Program-made: the position numbers and the translations under genes
DNA from: Liquorilactobacillus nagelii DSM 13675
Lineage (GTDB): Bacteria > Bacillota > Bacilli > Lactobacillales > Lactobacillaceae
Length of the DNA: 64,000 bases
Assembly (NCBI RefSeq): GCF_019444005.1
Contig: NZ_CP049304.1
Coordinates: 2,294,001-2,358,000 of the forward strand
Direction: 5' to 3'
The notes under the pieces: model-generated
What the model was told of the DNA's origin: nothing
Databases searched by the model: none
Seen by the model: only the letters and a program-made list of their open reading frames with translations
Part shown: positions 28,808-37,403 of the stretch, piece after piece
Position numbering within the stretch: position 1 is the first letter of the stretch
Layout of the letters: every line of letters begins with the position of its first letter

Positions 28808-29821
28808 GTGAAAAAAAGTGCAGTCAAAAAATCAATCCCTTTTTATTTAGCAGTTTTAGGGATACATCTGTTGGGAATTTTGTTAATTGCTTATGCAGCT
28901 AGAAAATCCAATAGCTTTTGGGGCTTAGGTCTGTTGGCTTATTCATTGGGTTTGCGCCACGCTTTTGATGCTGACCATATTGCCGCAATTGATAATACAG
29001 TCCGTAAATTGATTCAGCAACAGAAAAAATCTTGCGGTGTTGGTTTCTTTTTCTCGTTAGGTCATTCAACGGTTGTTTTTTTGCTGGTCATTTTAATCAG
29101 TATTTCTTTGAAATGGGTCAAACTCAAATTGCCATTTTTTGAGAGTATTGGTGGATTAATTGGTTCACTGGTTTCGGGAATTTTTCTGATAGGGATTGCA
29201 ATTGTTAATCTGATTGTTTTGCTCAGTCTATGGCGTTCATTGAAACTAATGCAACAAGATGAAGTCAAGGAAACTGAGTTAAATCAATTGCTAATATCGC
29301 GTGGGTTTTTACTACGGTTGATTTATCCCTTATTTAAATTCATTAGTTGTGAATGGCAAATGTATTTTATTGGTTTCTTATTTGGCTTAGGTTTTGACAC
29401 TGCCAGTGAAATTGGTTTAATTGCGATTTCAGCAACTGCTGCTCAAGCCAACACTTTTTCAATGGGAATTTTAGCCTTGCCAATTTTATTTGCAGCGGGG
29501 ATGAACTTAATGGACACAACTGACTCGGTAATGATGTCAGGAGCTTACAGTTGGGCCTTTGCAACGCCTAAAAGAAAAACTGGCTATAACTTAGTGGTTA
29601 CGACAATTTCAACAACAGCAGCGTTTGTCATTGGAATTTTAGAACTAATCCAAGTGGTCATTAATACTACCGCCGTTAAAGGAAAGCTATTGCAGGCAAT
29701 TGCAGGGATCGATCTTAATTGGTTGGGGTATGGATTGTTTTTCTTATTTGTAGCAGTTTGGAGTATCTCTTATCTAATATGGCATTTTAGTCAAACACCA
29801 AATATTGGTATTAAGCAGTGA
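28808..29821 (+). CDS. Nickel/cobalt permease (NiCoT family, HoxN/NixA-like)
   Basis: A 337-residue secondary transporter with about eight helices. The NiCoT signature HAFDADHIAAIDN (HX4DH) is in helix 2, followed by GHSTVVF and, later, LFGLGFDTASEIGL, the family motifs. It should supply nickel for the LarA cofactor. L. plantarum uses an ABC nickel importer (larMNQO) with larR instead, so this locus has swapped the uptake system. Start GTG 28808 behind AAGGAGAAG; probably the last gene of the lar operon. Confidence 0.9.
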   Translation: MKKSAVKKSIPFYLAVLGIHLLGILLIAYAARKSNSFWGLGLLAYSLGLRHAFDADHIAAIDNTVRKLIQQQKKSCGVGFFFSLGHSTVVFLLVILISISLKWVKLKLPFFESIGGLIGSLVSGIFLIGIAIVNLIVLLSLWRSLKLMQQDEVKETELNQLLISRGFLLRLIYPLFKFISCEWQMYFIGFLFGLGFDTASEIGLIAISATAAQANTFSMGILALPILFAAGMNLMDTTDSVMMSGAYSWAFATPKRKTGYNLVVTTISTTAAFVIGILELIQVVINTTAVKGKLLQAIAGIDLNWLGYGLFFLFVAVWSISYLIWHFSQTPNIGIKQ

Positions 29822-29891
29822 CTTGACTAGACAATAAAAATTGACGTAGCATAGACATTTGTTTTCGAAATCAAGCACGCTTTAACATAGC

Positions 29892-29946
29892 AAGAAACTA
29901 AGGCTTTGAGCAGGTTTTTCAACTCAAAGTCTTAGTTTCTTTTTAT
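29892..29946. terminator. Bidirectional terminator between the nickel permease and lrgB
   Basis: AAGAAACTAAG-GCTTTGAG (29892-29910) pairs with CTCAAAGT-CTTAGTTTCTT (29923-29941). It is followed by TTTT and preceded by few A residues, so it serves mainly the plus strand but lies between convergent genes. Confidence 0.8.
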
Positions 29947-29952
29947 TCAGGG

Positions 29953-30678
29953 TTAAAAAATAATTTTACTGAAAATTGGCACGATTAGATCAATTACAAC
30001 GCCGATAACAACCACAGCAATTGCTGCCATTGATCCTTGAACTGAACCTAATTTTAAGGCATAGGCTGAACCAATTGTATGACCTGAAGTTCCTAGACCT
30101 AAACCAGCACCAATTGGGTCGGAGTTTAAGCGGAAAGTTTTGACCAGCCAATCACCCAAAGCATAGATGATAACGGCATTTAAAATACATGCCATGGCTG
30201 TAACTGCTGAGTTGCCACCGATTGAAGCGGAAATTGGCAAAGCAATCGCGGTTGTAGCAGCTTGTGGCAGCATCGATTCAATCGCTGTTTTGCTCAAGCC
30301 CACCAATTTTGAAACGCCAACAATAGCAGTTAATGAGATTACTGAACCAACGACTAACGCGGCTAAAATTTCAACCCAATATTTTTTAATAACGTCGTTG
30401 CGTTTATATAACGGAATTGCAAAGGCAATTGTTGCTGGGTTTAAAAACCAGAAAATCAAATCACCACCGGGCTTGTAAGCAGTAGTATAAAAACTAGCAG
30501 TACTTTTACCCATTAGGGCAGCTAAAGCAACGAGGATAGCAATCCCAAGGACCATGGCAACGAACAGCGGTTGGAAGAAGAATAAGCCATGCGACTTTTT
30601 AAATAACCATTGACCAATCAAATAAACAATAACGGATAAACAAATTCCAAAAAATGGTGTTGTAAAAATGGCTGACAT
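29953..30678 (-). CDS. lrgB: LrgB/CidB-family membrane protein
   Basis: A 241-residue membrane protein of the LrgB family with about seven helices. SLTAIVGVSKLVGLSKTAIESMLPQAATTAIALPIS and GLGTSGHTIGSAYALKLG are the family core. LrgAB was first described as an antiholin-like pair affecting murein hydrolase export; in Bacillus (PftAB) and streptococci it takes up pyruvate. Start ATG 30678 with GGAGGAG, one base after lrgA; the longer in-frame start at 30699 lies inside lrgA. Confidence 0.88.
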   Translation of the reverse strand: MSAIFTTPFFGICLSVIVYLIGQWLFKKSHGLFFFQPLFVAMVLGIAILVALAALMGKSTASFYTTAYKPGGDLIFWFLNPATIAFAIPLYKRNDVIKKYWVEILAALVVGSVISLTAIVGVSKLVGLSKTAIESMLPQAATTAIALPISASIGGNSAVTAMACILNAVIIYALGDWLVKTFRLNSDPIGAGLGLGTSGHTIGSAYALKLGSVQGSMAAIAVVVIGVVIDLIVPIFSKIIF

Positions 30679-30679
30679 A

Positions 30680-31165
30680 TTATTCTCCTCCTTTGGCATG
30701 TTGGCTAACTGACATTTTTAACGTATTCAAAGGGCGGAGCGGTTTTGAATGTGGTTTAGTTGCCAAGTCTTTGATAGCATGGCGACACCAGATAAAGAAT
30801 TTAGCAGTATAAGCGGTTACTACTAACAAAATAATTGTTGATAAAATGATAACTAAAATCAATTGCCATCCCTGCTGTTGCATGATTTTTAGATTTGCAG
30901 CTAAAGAAATTCCAGAGGGAACAAACAAGAAGCCGATAATTCCGATTAAAAAGCTGCCAACTGAGTCGACCCATTCCAGCTTGATAATGTGAAAAGTTAA
31001 TAGTAGATAGAGTAAAATTAAACCAATGACTGGAGCTGGAACAGGAAATGAAGCCGGAAACAAACTCGAAATAGCATTAGCAATAAATAAAATAACAGTG
31101 TAAATTCCAAGCTGAGCTAATAATGAAGCAGCTTTTTTTGATGGGGTTTGTTTAGTGGTTTTCAT
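30680..31165 (-). CDS. lrgA: LrgA/CidA-family holin-like protein
   Basis: A 161-residue small membrane protein with four helices (from about 20 to 120) and a basic C-terminal tail. LFPASFPVPAPVIGLILLYLLL and FLFVPSGISLAANLKIM are typical of LrgA/CidA. It acts with LrgB. ATG 31165 is chosen because AAAGGAAAGG stands nine bases upstream; ATG 31174 would overlap that site. Probably expressed under LytSR, whose genes lie just upstream. Confidence 0.85.
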   Translation of the reverse strand: MKTTKQTPSKKAASLLAQLGIYTVILFIANAISSLFPASFPVPAPVIGLILLYLLLTFHIIKLEWVDSVGSFLIGIIGFLFVPSGISLAANLKIMQQQGWQLILVIILSTIILLVVTAYTAKFFIWCRHAIKDLATKPHSKPLRPLNTLKMSVSQHAKGGE

Positions 31166-31288
31166 GTTGATCATCCTTTCCTTTTTTCATCATTAGCATA
31201 CCCGAAAAAAGAAAAAAAGCGTCGTTTTTGCGGTGAATTGCAAAAATCAACACTTGAACTACCCTGATTAATTGTTGAATGAAAGCTA

Positions 31289-32014
31289 TTACATTTGTAA
31301 TTTTTGACGTAAAGGTTTAATAAAAGACCGGCCAACTGGCAATTTTTGTTGGTTGGTCATTGTTAGTTGGTAAGTATGATTGAACCAAGGCTGAACTTCA
31401 CGAATACAGTTAAGGTTCACTAAAACGCTGCGGTGAACTTGAATAAATTGCTGGGGATTCAAACGTTGCTTTAACCAATTTAGCGTTTCATGAGCTGAAA
31501 ATTCATCATCAACCGTCGTAATCGTAAGAACTCCGTTATTGACCGCAGCTGAGATAATTTCTTTAGTTGGGACAACGGTAGTTTTTTCTTCTTGGGTGAC
31601 CGTAATAACAGTTGGATAATCAGGCTCAGTTGGTGAAGTTGGGCTACTTTTATCAGCTAGCAAAGCCCCAGCCTTGGCGACTGCTTGATTAATTCGGTCT
31701 TGTTCAAAGGGTTTGAGAACATAATCTATGGCATTGATATTAAAAGCATCAACCGCATAATTATCGTAGGCAGTGGCAAAAATAACCAGCGGTGGCTGAG
31801 TTAATTGTTGCAATTCTTTGGCTAAAGAAAAGCCGTTTTCATCATTAAGTTCAATGTCAAGAAATAAAAGTTCAATCTGATTTTTTAATAGCAGCTGCAA
31901 ACCAGCAGCAATTCCATCAGCTTGATAAATCTGCTCCACGGAGGAGTTTTGCTTTAAAAGATATTCTAGTTCATTCCGAGATAAGGGCTCATCATCAACT
32001 AATAAGACGTTCAT
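31289..32014 (-). CDS. lytR: LytTR response regulator
   Basis: A 241-residue response regulator: receiver domain with DDEPLSRNELEYLL, the phospho-acceptor Asp in LLFLDIELND (about residue 55) and the KPF Lys in DYVLKPFEQDR, then a LytTR DNA-binding domain (about 140-241) with HRSVLVNLNCIREVQPWFNHTYQL. It forms a two-component system with the kinase upstream and should activate lrgAB. 11 bases separate it from lytS. Confidence 0.9.
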   Translation of the reverse strand: MNVLLVDDEPLSRNELEYLLKQNSSVEQIYQADGIAAGLQLLLKNQIELLFLDIELNDENGFSLAKELQQLTQPPLVIFATAYDNYAVDAFNINAIDYVLKPFEQDRINQAVAKAGALLADKSSPTSPTEPDYPTVITVTQEEKTTVVPTKEIISAAVNNGVLTITTVDDEFSAHETLNWLKQRLNPQQFIQVHRSVLVNLNCIREVQPWFNHTYQLTMTNQQKLPVGRSFIKPLRQKLQM

Positions 32015-32025
32015 AAGTTTTCACC

Positions 32026-33771
32026 TCAATTTTTGGTTGCTAAAACAGTTGTTTCTGCTAATGGAATCAACATCTTTACAGTCGTTCCTGCAGTACTGCT
32101 GTTAATTTGTAAATGACTATCGTTACCATATAGACCAATCAAGCGATGATTTAGATTAACCAAAGCTGTCCCGGTTCCAGTTGCTGATTCTAGAACTTGG
32201 TTTCCCAATTTGTTGATTAATTTATCAGGAATCCCAATTCCATTGTCGCTGACAGCGATCAAAATTGCTTGTTGCTGTTGCTGAACACTGATTTTGATTT
32301 GATTGTTAGTTTTTCGACCAACAAAAGCATGTTTAACGGCATTCTCAACTAAAACTTGCAAACAAAACGGGGGAACCTTTACTTGATCATCGGTTTGAAT
32401 GTCATAGGTAACTTGGTACTTATCGGGAAAACGTGTTTGTTCAAGTGACATATAAGAATTAACATGTTCACGTTCTTGTTGTAATGGAATTTGTGTTTCG
32501 CGAACTCCCTGCAAACTAGAACGGAAGAAAGTGCTGAGTTGGAGCAAAGCTGTTCGAGCTTTTTCAACATCAGTTCGCATTAAGGAATTAACGGTATTGA
32601 TGGCATTAAAGAAAAAATGCGGGTTAATCTGAGCTTGCAAAGCTTTAATTTCAGCATCACTAACTAATTTTGATTGTTCTTCAGCAATTCCTAAAGCTAA
32701 TTGACTGGAAAAAATTGAAGCCAAACCGCCAGCCAAGTTTTCCTCGACTGGCGTTAAGCGTTCAGCTTTAGTGAAGTACATTTTTAAAGCACCTAAAGTT
32801 TTTCCATTGACCTTAAGCGGCAAAACAATCGCGGAAGCTAAGGGGCAATCAGCATGAGGACAGCCGATTTCTTCTTTATGATAGGCATAGCGAGCTTGGC
32901 CGCTAGCAATAACGTGCTTGGATAAATCAGTCAAGACAGCTTCTTTAGCTAAGTGATGATCTTGACCAGCCCCGACATGTGCCAGTACGTTAACTCGGTC
33001 GGTAATTCCAACGGCATCAAAATTAGTATATTTTTTGATGATTTCACAGACCTTTTGAGCAGAATTAATATTTAAACCTTGGCGAAAATAGGGCAGAGTT
33101 TTGTCGGCCAAACTTAAAACGTCATGGGTTTGAACGGCTTTTAATTGCTGCTCATTAGTTAAATAAGCATTGATAATTGAGATAAAGACAAAAGCTCCAA
33201 TACTATTAAGCAGCATCATAGGAACAATAATGAGACGCACCAAAGCCAAACCACTGAAAATGCCAATAAACAGCATCTGAATTCCTTCGGCACAAACTCC
33301 CAACACTGCAGTAATCCATGGACCAGGATAAGTTAGATTTTTTTTCAAAAAGTTACCCGCAGCACCAGTAAAGAGCCCCGCTAAAATTGAACTTGGAATG
33401 TAAAAGAAGTCAGAAAAATTTCCCTGAATTACGCGGTGAATCCCTCCCAGCAAACCGACAATACTACCAACTAACGGACCGCCAACAATCCCAGCGACTG
33501 TAATGACTAGAGTACGAGTATTAGCAATTGAATCTGATTGTGGCAGGGCAGTCAGAAATGGTGTTTGAATTAAAGTATTGTTATGAGTAATTTCAACACC
33601 AGTTAAATTGGAAATAACGGTAAAAACAGTAAATATTGCAATTAAAGCACATTTAGCTTGTAAGTTATTTTGCTTGATCAATCGACGAAAAAAGCGGACG
33701 TTGACCAATAAAAAAGCTAGTACCAGAATAATTCCCAACCGTTGGAGCAACAGGACAAATAATGTAAACAT
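32026..33771 (-). CDS. lytS: LytS-type sensor histidine kinase
   Basis: A 581-residue kinase: a 5TM-Lyt sensor domain at the N-terminus (helices to about 190), a GAF-like domain with cysteines (EIGCPHADCPLASAIVLPLK, about 275-295), a HisKA_7TM/His_kinase domain with the phospho-His in LQAQINPHFFFNAINT, and an ATPase domain with LQVLVENAVKHAF and DNGIGIP. In Bacillus LytS relatives respond to pyruvate. ATG 33771 (after GGGGGTG) is preferred to the longer start at 33807. Confidence 0.9.
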   Translation of the reverse strand: MFTLFVLLLQRLGIILVLAFLLVNVRFFRRLIKQNNLQAKCALIAIFTVFTVISNLTGVEITHNNTLIQTPFLTALPQSDSIANTRTLVITVAGIVGGPLVGSIVGLLGGIHRVIQGNFSDFFYIPSSILAGLFTGAAGNFLKKNLTYPGPWITAVLGVCAEGIQMLFIGIFSGLALVRLIIVPMMLLNSIGAFVFISIINAYLTNEQQLKAVQTHDVLSLADKTLPYFRQGLNINSAQKVCEIIKKYTNFDAVGITDRVNVLAHVGAGQDHHLAKEAVLTDLSKHVIASGQARYAYHKEEIGCPHADCPLASAIVLPLKVNGKTLGALKMYFTKAERLTPVEENLAGGLASIFSSQLALGIAEEQSKLVSDAEIKALQAQINPHFFFNAINTVNSLMRTDVEKARTALLQLSTFFRSSLQGVRETQIPLQQEREHVNSYMSLEQTRFPDKYQVTYDIQTDDQVKVPPFCLQVLVENAVKHAFVGRKTNNQIKISVQQQQQAILIAVSDNGIGIPDKLINKLGNQVLESATGTGTALVNLNHRLIGLYGNDSHLQINSSTAGTTVKMLIPLAETTVLATKN

Positions 33772-33965
33772 TGGACACCCCCAAGTAAAAATTTCGGTTG
33801 AATTCACTTCTATCCTAGCACGACCTGGTAGGGAAAACTACTTTCGTAAATAAATGCTGTTTATATTTCTTTATTTAATCAAAAGTTATAAAATGTGATG
33901 GCGGAGAATTTAGCGAAGATAGGAAGCATGTACATATAGTAATAAGCTAAATTGCTGATTAAGAC

Positions 33966-34421
33966 ATGTATCCAGGGACTTTTAAAACAATTTTAAATAA
34001 CAAGGATGGTGGCAAAGTGTCATTTTTCTTTATCCAGCAAACTCGTTTTGAGCAGTACTTCAAGCAACAACACCCCAAAACGCAATATGATCCGACTAAA
34101 GTGGTTCTGGCAATTAGTACGATTAAAACCAAACCAATCATTAATTGCCTATATCTGAGTGATGATTTATTTTTTGCCGCTCGCTACCATAGCGGCTTAG
34201 ATTATTTTGCAGATGGTTTTAGTTTAACAGGAACACAGATTAAAAAAATGTCATTGCATGAAGAGCTATTGTCAGTCAAGTTGACGATCGAAACAAACGT
34301 AATTTTAAAAAACGGTCAACCAATGATTTTAAAATTAAATTTGCCCAAACTAAATCGAACACCGTGGCATATTCGTAACTTAAAAAAACTGCGACTGCAA
34401 TTTGCCGCCAAGAAGAACTAA
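33966..34421 (+). CDS. Hypothetical protein, no family recognised
   Basis: A 151-residue soluble, basic protein. Visible are an FFFIQQTRFEQYFKQQ segment, YDPTKVVLAISTIKTKPIINCLYLSDDLFFAARYHSG in the middle, and a basic C-terminus (NLKKLRLQFAAKKN). No membrane segment, signal peptide or metal motif. The ribosome site before ATG 33966 is weak. It is divergent from lytS and followed by a terminator. Codon use resembles its neighbours, so it is probably a real gene, but no role can be given. Confidence 0.55.
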   Translation: MYPGTFKTILNNKDGGKVSFFFIQQTRFEQYFKQQHPKTQYDPTKVVLAISTIKTKPIINCLYLSDDLFFAARYHSGLDYFADGFSLTGTQIKKMSLHEELLSVKLTIETNVILKNGQPMILKLNLPKLNRTPWHIRNLKKLRLQFAAKKN

Positions 34422-34485
34422 AGACTAGTCATTGCAGTTAGTCTGTGTATTCTGGTGTATTTATAATAAAACATTGTTATTAGTG

Positions 34486-34517
34486 AGTCCGAGACATCTC
34501 AAAGTCCCGGACTTTTT
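34486..34517 (+). terminator. Intrinsic terminator before the first mannose-family PTS operon
   Basis: AGTCCGAGAC at 34486-34495 pairs, with one mismatch, with GTCCCGGACT at 34504-34513, then TTTTT. The remaining 195 bases up to 34713 are AT-rich, hold a weak cre-like ACGATTTCA near 34663, and show no -24/-12 promoter. Confidence 0.7.
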
Positions 34518-34713
34518 GGATCTTTTAATGTCCAAATATGCGCTAAAAAATAGTTAGCTGGCTTACGATGTTAAGGCTCGATCACTACTTTTTTTGCCTT
34601 AATTTTTTCTAAAAAAGTGACAAATGTCATGAGTAAATAATGATTTAAGTCACGTTAAAACGATTTCATGAAATGTTAAGCTTTATTTAAGAAATCAAGA
34701 AAGGAGGTAGAAA

Positions 34714-35151
34714 ATGAAATATTTATTGTTGGTCAGTCATGGAGAATTTTCGCAAGGATTAAAAAGCTCTTTAGCCATGTTTGCAGCTGACAAAGTCGAA
34801 GAAGTTGTGGCAGTTGGTTTAAAAAATGGTGAGTCAGTTGAACAATTAGCTGACAGGTTCAAGCAGCAATTAGCTGAATTGGGCACGGGCAATTCATTTG
34901 TTGTTCTTGGCGATATTATTGGTGGCAGTCCGCTGACAACTGTCTGTAATGTTTTAGCCCAAGCAGATATCTTAAAACAAACAATTGTTTTAGGAGGGAT
35001 GAATTTGCCAATGGCTTTGAATGCGGTAATGCTTAAAGATACGTTAAGTGGAGCCGATTTTGTGCAGGCTGTTTTAAGTGAAGCACAATCCTCACTCAAA
35101 GAGTTTAAACCAAGCAGCGATCTTGATGACGATGATGATGAGGATATTTAG
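34714..35151 (+). CDS. Mannose-family PTS EIIA, system 1
   Basis: A 145-residue EIIA of the mannose/fructose/sorbose PTS family. The phosphorylated His is in LLVSHGEFSQGL (about residue 9), and DIIGGSPLTTVCNVL and GGMNLPMALNAV are the family loops. It carries phosphate from HPr to EIIB. It ends with an unusual acidic tail, SSDLDDDDDEDI. AAGGAGG precedes ATG 34714. First gene of a IIA-IIB-IIC-IID operon. Confidence 0.92.
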   Translation: MKYLLLVSHGEFSQGLKSSLAMFAADKVEEVVAVGLKNGESVEQLADRFKQQLAELGTGNSFVVLGDIIGGSPLTTVCNVLAQADILKQTIVLGGMNLPMALNAVMLKDTLSGADFVQAVLSEAQSSLKEFKPSSDLDDDDDEDI

Positions 35152-35170
35152 TTGTAAGGAGGAGTTTAAA

Positions 35171-35665
35171 ATGACCGTTTCTTTTGTAAGAATTGATGAT
35201 CGAATGATTCATGGGCAAACAGTAACTCGCTGGGCCAAAGAGTTCCCTTGTGATGGTTTGATTGCAGTAAATGATTTAGTATCAAAAAATGCTGTTTTAA
35301 AGGATGCTTATAAGGCAGCTTCTGATAAAAAAACTTTTGTTTGGTCTAAAGCTGCTTGGCAGCGTAAATGTCAACGAGTCTTAGATTCAAAAGATAATTA
35401 TTTTTTGATTACGAAAAACCCAGTAGATATGAAAGAAATTTTGGTTGATCAAGGTTTTGTGCCAAGTGAAGTAAAAGAAGTAATTGTTGGGCCATGTAAT
35501 GATCGTCCCGGAACAACGAAATTAGGAAATAATCAGTCAATTACACAAGAAGAAGCTGCTGCAATTGAGGCAATTGAAAAGGCTGGTTATCGGGTGAAGT
35601 TTCAGTTATTACCAGATGTTTCAATTGGTTATTGGGATAAATTCAAGAGCCAGTTTGGGTATTAA
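35171..35665 (+). CDS. Mannose/sorbose-family PTS EIIB, system 1
   Basis: A 164-residue EIIB. The phosphorylated His lies in RIDDRMIHGQTVTRW (about residue 15). The body matches sorbose-type IIB: ITKNPVDMKEILVDQGF and a C-terminal QLLPDVSIGYWDKF. ATG 35171, after AAGGAGGAG, is the proper start although the frame is open further upstream over the IIA 3' end. The sugar cannot be read from the sequence. Confidence 0.92.
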   Translation: MTVSFVRIDDRMIHGQTVTRWAKEFPCDGLIAVNDLVSKNAVLKDAYKAASDKKTFVWSKAAWQRKCQRVLDSKDNYFLITKNPVDMKEILVDQGFVPSEVKEVIVGPCNDRPGTTKLGNNQSITQEEAAAIEAIEKAGYRVKFQLLPDVSIGYWDKFKSQFGY

Positions 35666-35689
35666 ATTTAAACAAAGGAGAAATTCACT

Positions 35690-36547
35690 ATGACAATTAG
35701 TTGGGTTCAAGCAGCTATTCTAGGAATATTTGCTTGTTTATCATCATTGCCAGGAATGGCAGGAACTTCAATTGGTAACTATACCTTGGGACGTCCATTA
35801 GTCGGCGGACTGGTATGTGGAGTAGTTTTAGGAGATATTAAATTAGGTATTATGTGTGGTGTTGCGATGCAGCTGGTTTATATTGCACTTGTTACCCCTG
35901 GTGGGACTGTTTCTGCAGATGTACGCGCAATTTCATATATTGGAATTCCTTTAGCGATGGTTGCAATTCAATCACAGGGATTGTCGGCAACTTCAACCGC
36001 CGCAGCTAGTTTAGCAAAATCAATGGGAACCTTAGTTGGAACAATTGGAACCGTTTTATTTTATGGGACAGCTACCCTGAACTTAGTTTGGCAGCACATG
36101 GGTTGGCGTGATGTTGAAAAAGGCAATTTTAAAAAATTATACGGGGTTAACTGGGGCTGGCCATGGATTTCACATTTACTTTTCTCATTTATTCCAACTT
36201 TAGTTATGTGTAAATGGGGAGCAGATGCAGTTACAGCTTTAAAGACAGCTTTACCAATGGATGGGATTCCAATGAAGACGTTGTTCACAGTTGGGGCGAT
36301 GCTTCCATGTGTCGGAATTGCAATCTTATTAAAACAAATTGTTGAAACTCCAATGGACTTTGTACCATTCTTTGTTGGCTTTACTTTAGCAGCATCATTA
36401 TCGATGAACTTGGTATCATGCGCGGTTGTTTCTTTAATTTTCGCTTTGTTGTTCTATAACTTGGAAATGGCTAAAAATGCTCACGCAGTTGCTCCAGCAA
36501 GTGGTGGAACAGTCGATGACGACGATGATGATGAGGAGGATATCTAA
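35690..36547 (+). CDS. Mannose-family PTS EIIC, system 1
   Basis: A 285-residue EIIC membrane subunit. GRPLVGGLVCGVVLGDIKLGIMCGVAMQLVYIALVTPGG is the family signature near residues 30-70. Its C-terminus is an acidic tail (VDDDDDDEEDI) much like that of IIA in this operon. The GAG GAG codons of the tail also form the Shine-Dalgarno of the IID gene, whose ATG starts one base after the IIC stop. Confidence 0.92.
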   Translation: MTISWVQAAILGIFACLSSLPGMAGTSIGNYTLGRPLVGGLVCGVVLGDIKLGIMCGVAMQLVYIALVTPGGTVSADVRAISYIGIPLAMVAIQSQGLSATSTAAASLAKSMGTLVGTIGTVLFYGTATLNLVWQHMGWRDVEKGNFKKLYGVNWGWPWISHLLFSFIPTLVMCKWGADAVTALKTALPMDGIPMKTLFTVGAMLPCVGIAILLKQIVETPMDFVPFFVGFTLAASLSMNLVSCAVVSLIFALLFYNLEMAKNAHAVAPASGGTVDDDDDDEEDI

Positions 36548-36548
36548 T

Positions 36549-37385
36549 ATGGCTGATAAAAAGATTAGTAAAAAGACGTTGATGAAGTCCTTTCATCATT
36601 GGTATTATGGCAACTTAACCTGCTTTTCTCAAGAACATATGCAGACCTTTGGTTATTTGACTTCAATGTTGCCAATTGTGGAAGAACTCTATGATAAAAA
36701 ATCAGAACAAGAAGAAGCGATGAAAACTTATACCGCCTTCTTTAACACCGAACCACAAATCGGCTCAGTTGTTGTTGGAATCACAGCTAGTTTAGAAGAG
36801 GCTCGAGCTAATGGTGCCGAAGGAATTGATGGTGAAACGATTAATGGTTTACGTGCTGGTTTGATGGGACCATTAGCCGGCATTGGTGACTCAATGATTG
36901 TCGGAACTTTGATTCCAATTATCTTAGGGATTTCATTAGGCTTATCAACTGGCGGTTCGCCAATTGGGGCAATTTTCTACATTATTGTTTGGAACTTGCT
37001 AGCTTATTTTGGAATGAAGTTTGCCTATTTTAAAGGTTATGAAATGGGTGATAAAGCCGTTGAGTTCTTGGTTGGTGCTCAAGGTAAAGCAATTCGCCGG
37101 GCAGTTTCAGTTGTCGGCGGGATGGTTGTTGGTAGTGTCGCTGCAACTTGGGTTTCAGTTAAAACATCATTTGAATTGAAAAATTCTTCTGGCAAAGCTT
37201 ATTTAGTTTTACAAGATAAATTAGATGCTGTTTATCCGGGATTATTGACAGCCGGCTTCATTATTTTCTGTTGGTGGTTAATGGCTAAAAAGAATATCTC
37301 ACCGGTTAAGGTAATGCTGCTTTTAGTTGTAATTGCTTTTGTCGGAGTTCTGTTAGGCATATTCAACCCAGGATTGAAGTACTAA
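36549..37385 (+). CDS. Mannose-family PTS EIID, system 1
   Basis: A 278-residue EIID. WYGNLTCFSQEHMQTFGYLTSMLPIVEELY at the N-terminus, ITASLEEARANGAEGIDGETINGLRAGLMGPLAGIGDSMIVGTLIPI in the middle, and C-terminal helices are typical. ATG 36549 is directly behind the IIC stop. With IIC it forms the sugar channel. Confidence 0.92.
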   Translation: MADKKISKKTLMKSFHHWYYGNLTCFSQEHMQTFGYLTSMLPIVEELYDKKSEQEEAMKTYTAFFNTEPQIGSVVVGITASLEEARANGAEGIDGETINGLRAGLMGPLAGIGDSMIVGTLIPIILGISLGLSTGGSPIGAIFYIIVWNLLAYFGMKFAYFKGYEMGDKAVEFLVGAQGKAIRRAVSVVGGMVVGSVAATWVSVKTSFELKNSSGKAYLVLQDKLDAVYPGLLTAGFIIFCWWLMAKKNISPVKVMLLLVVIAFVGVLLGIFNPGLKY

Positions 37386-37403
37386 AGGATAGGGGGAGTA
37401 ACG

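Noticed and set aside
30167..30478. A 103-codon plus-strand frame inside lrgB
   Set aside because: No ribosome site or known domain; its composition follows from the lrgB frame on the other strand.
29953..33771. lrgAB/lytSR as a phage holin or lysis cassette
   Set aside because: The families and the two-component system are the chromosomal LrgAB type; no endolysin or other phage gene is near.
34422..34713. A riboswitch or T-box before the first PTS operon
   Set aside because: Only a simple terminator and AT-rich sequence are seen; no T-box or known riboswitch core was recognised.
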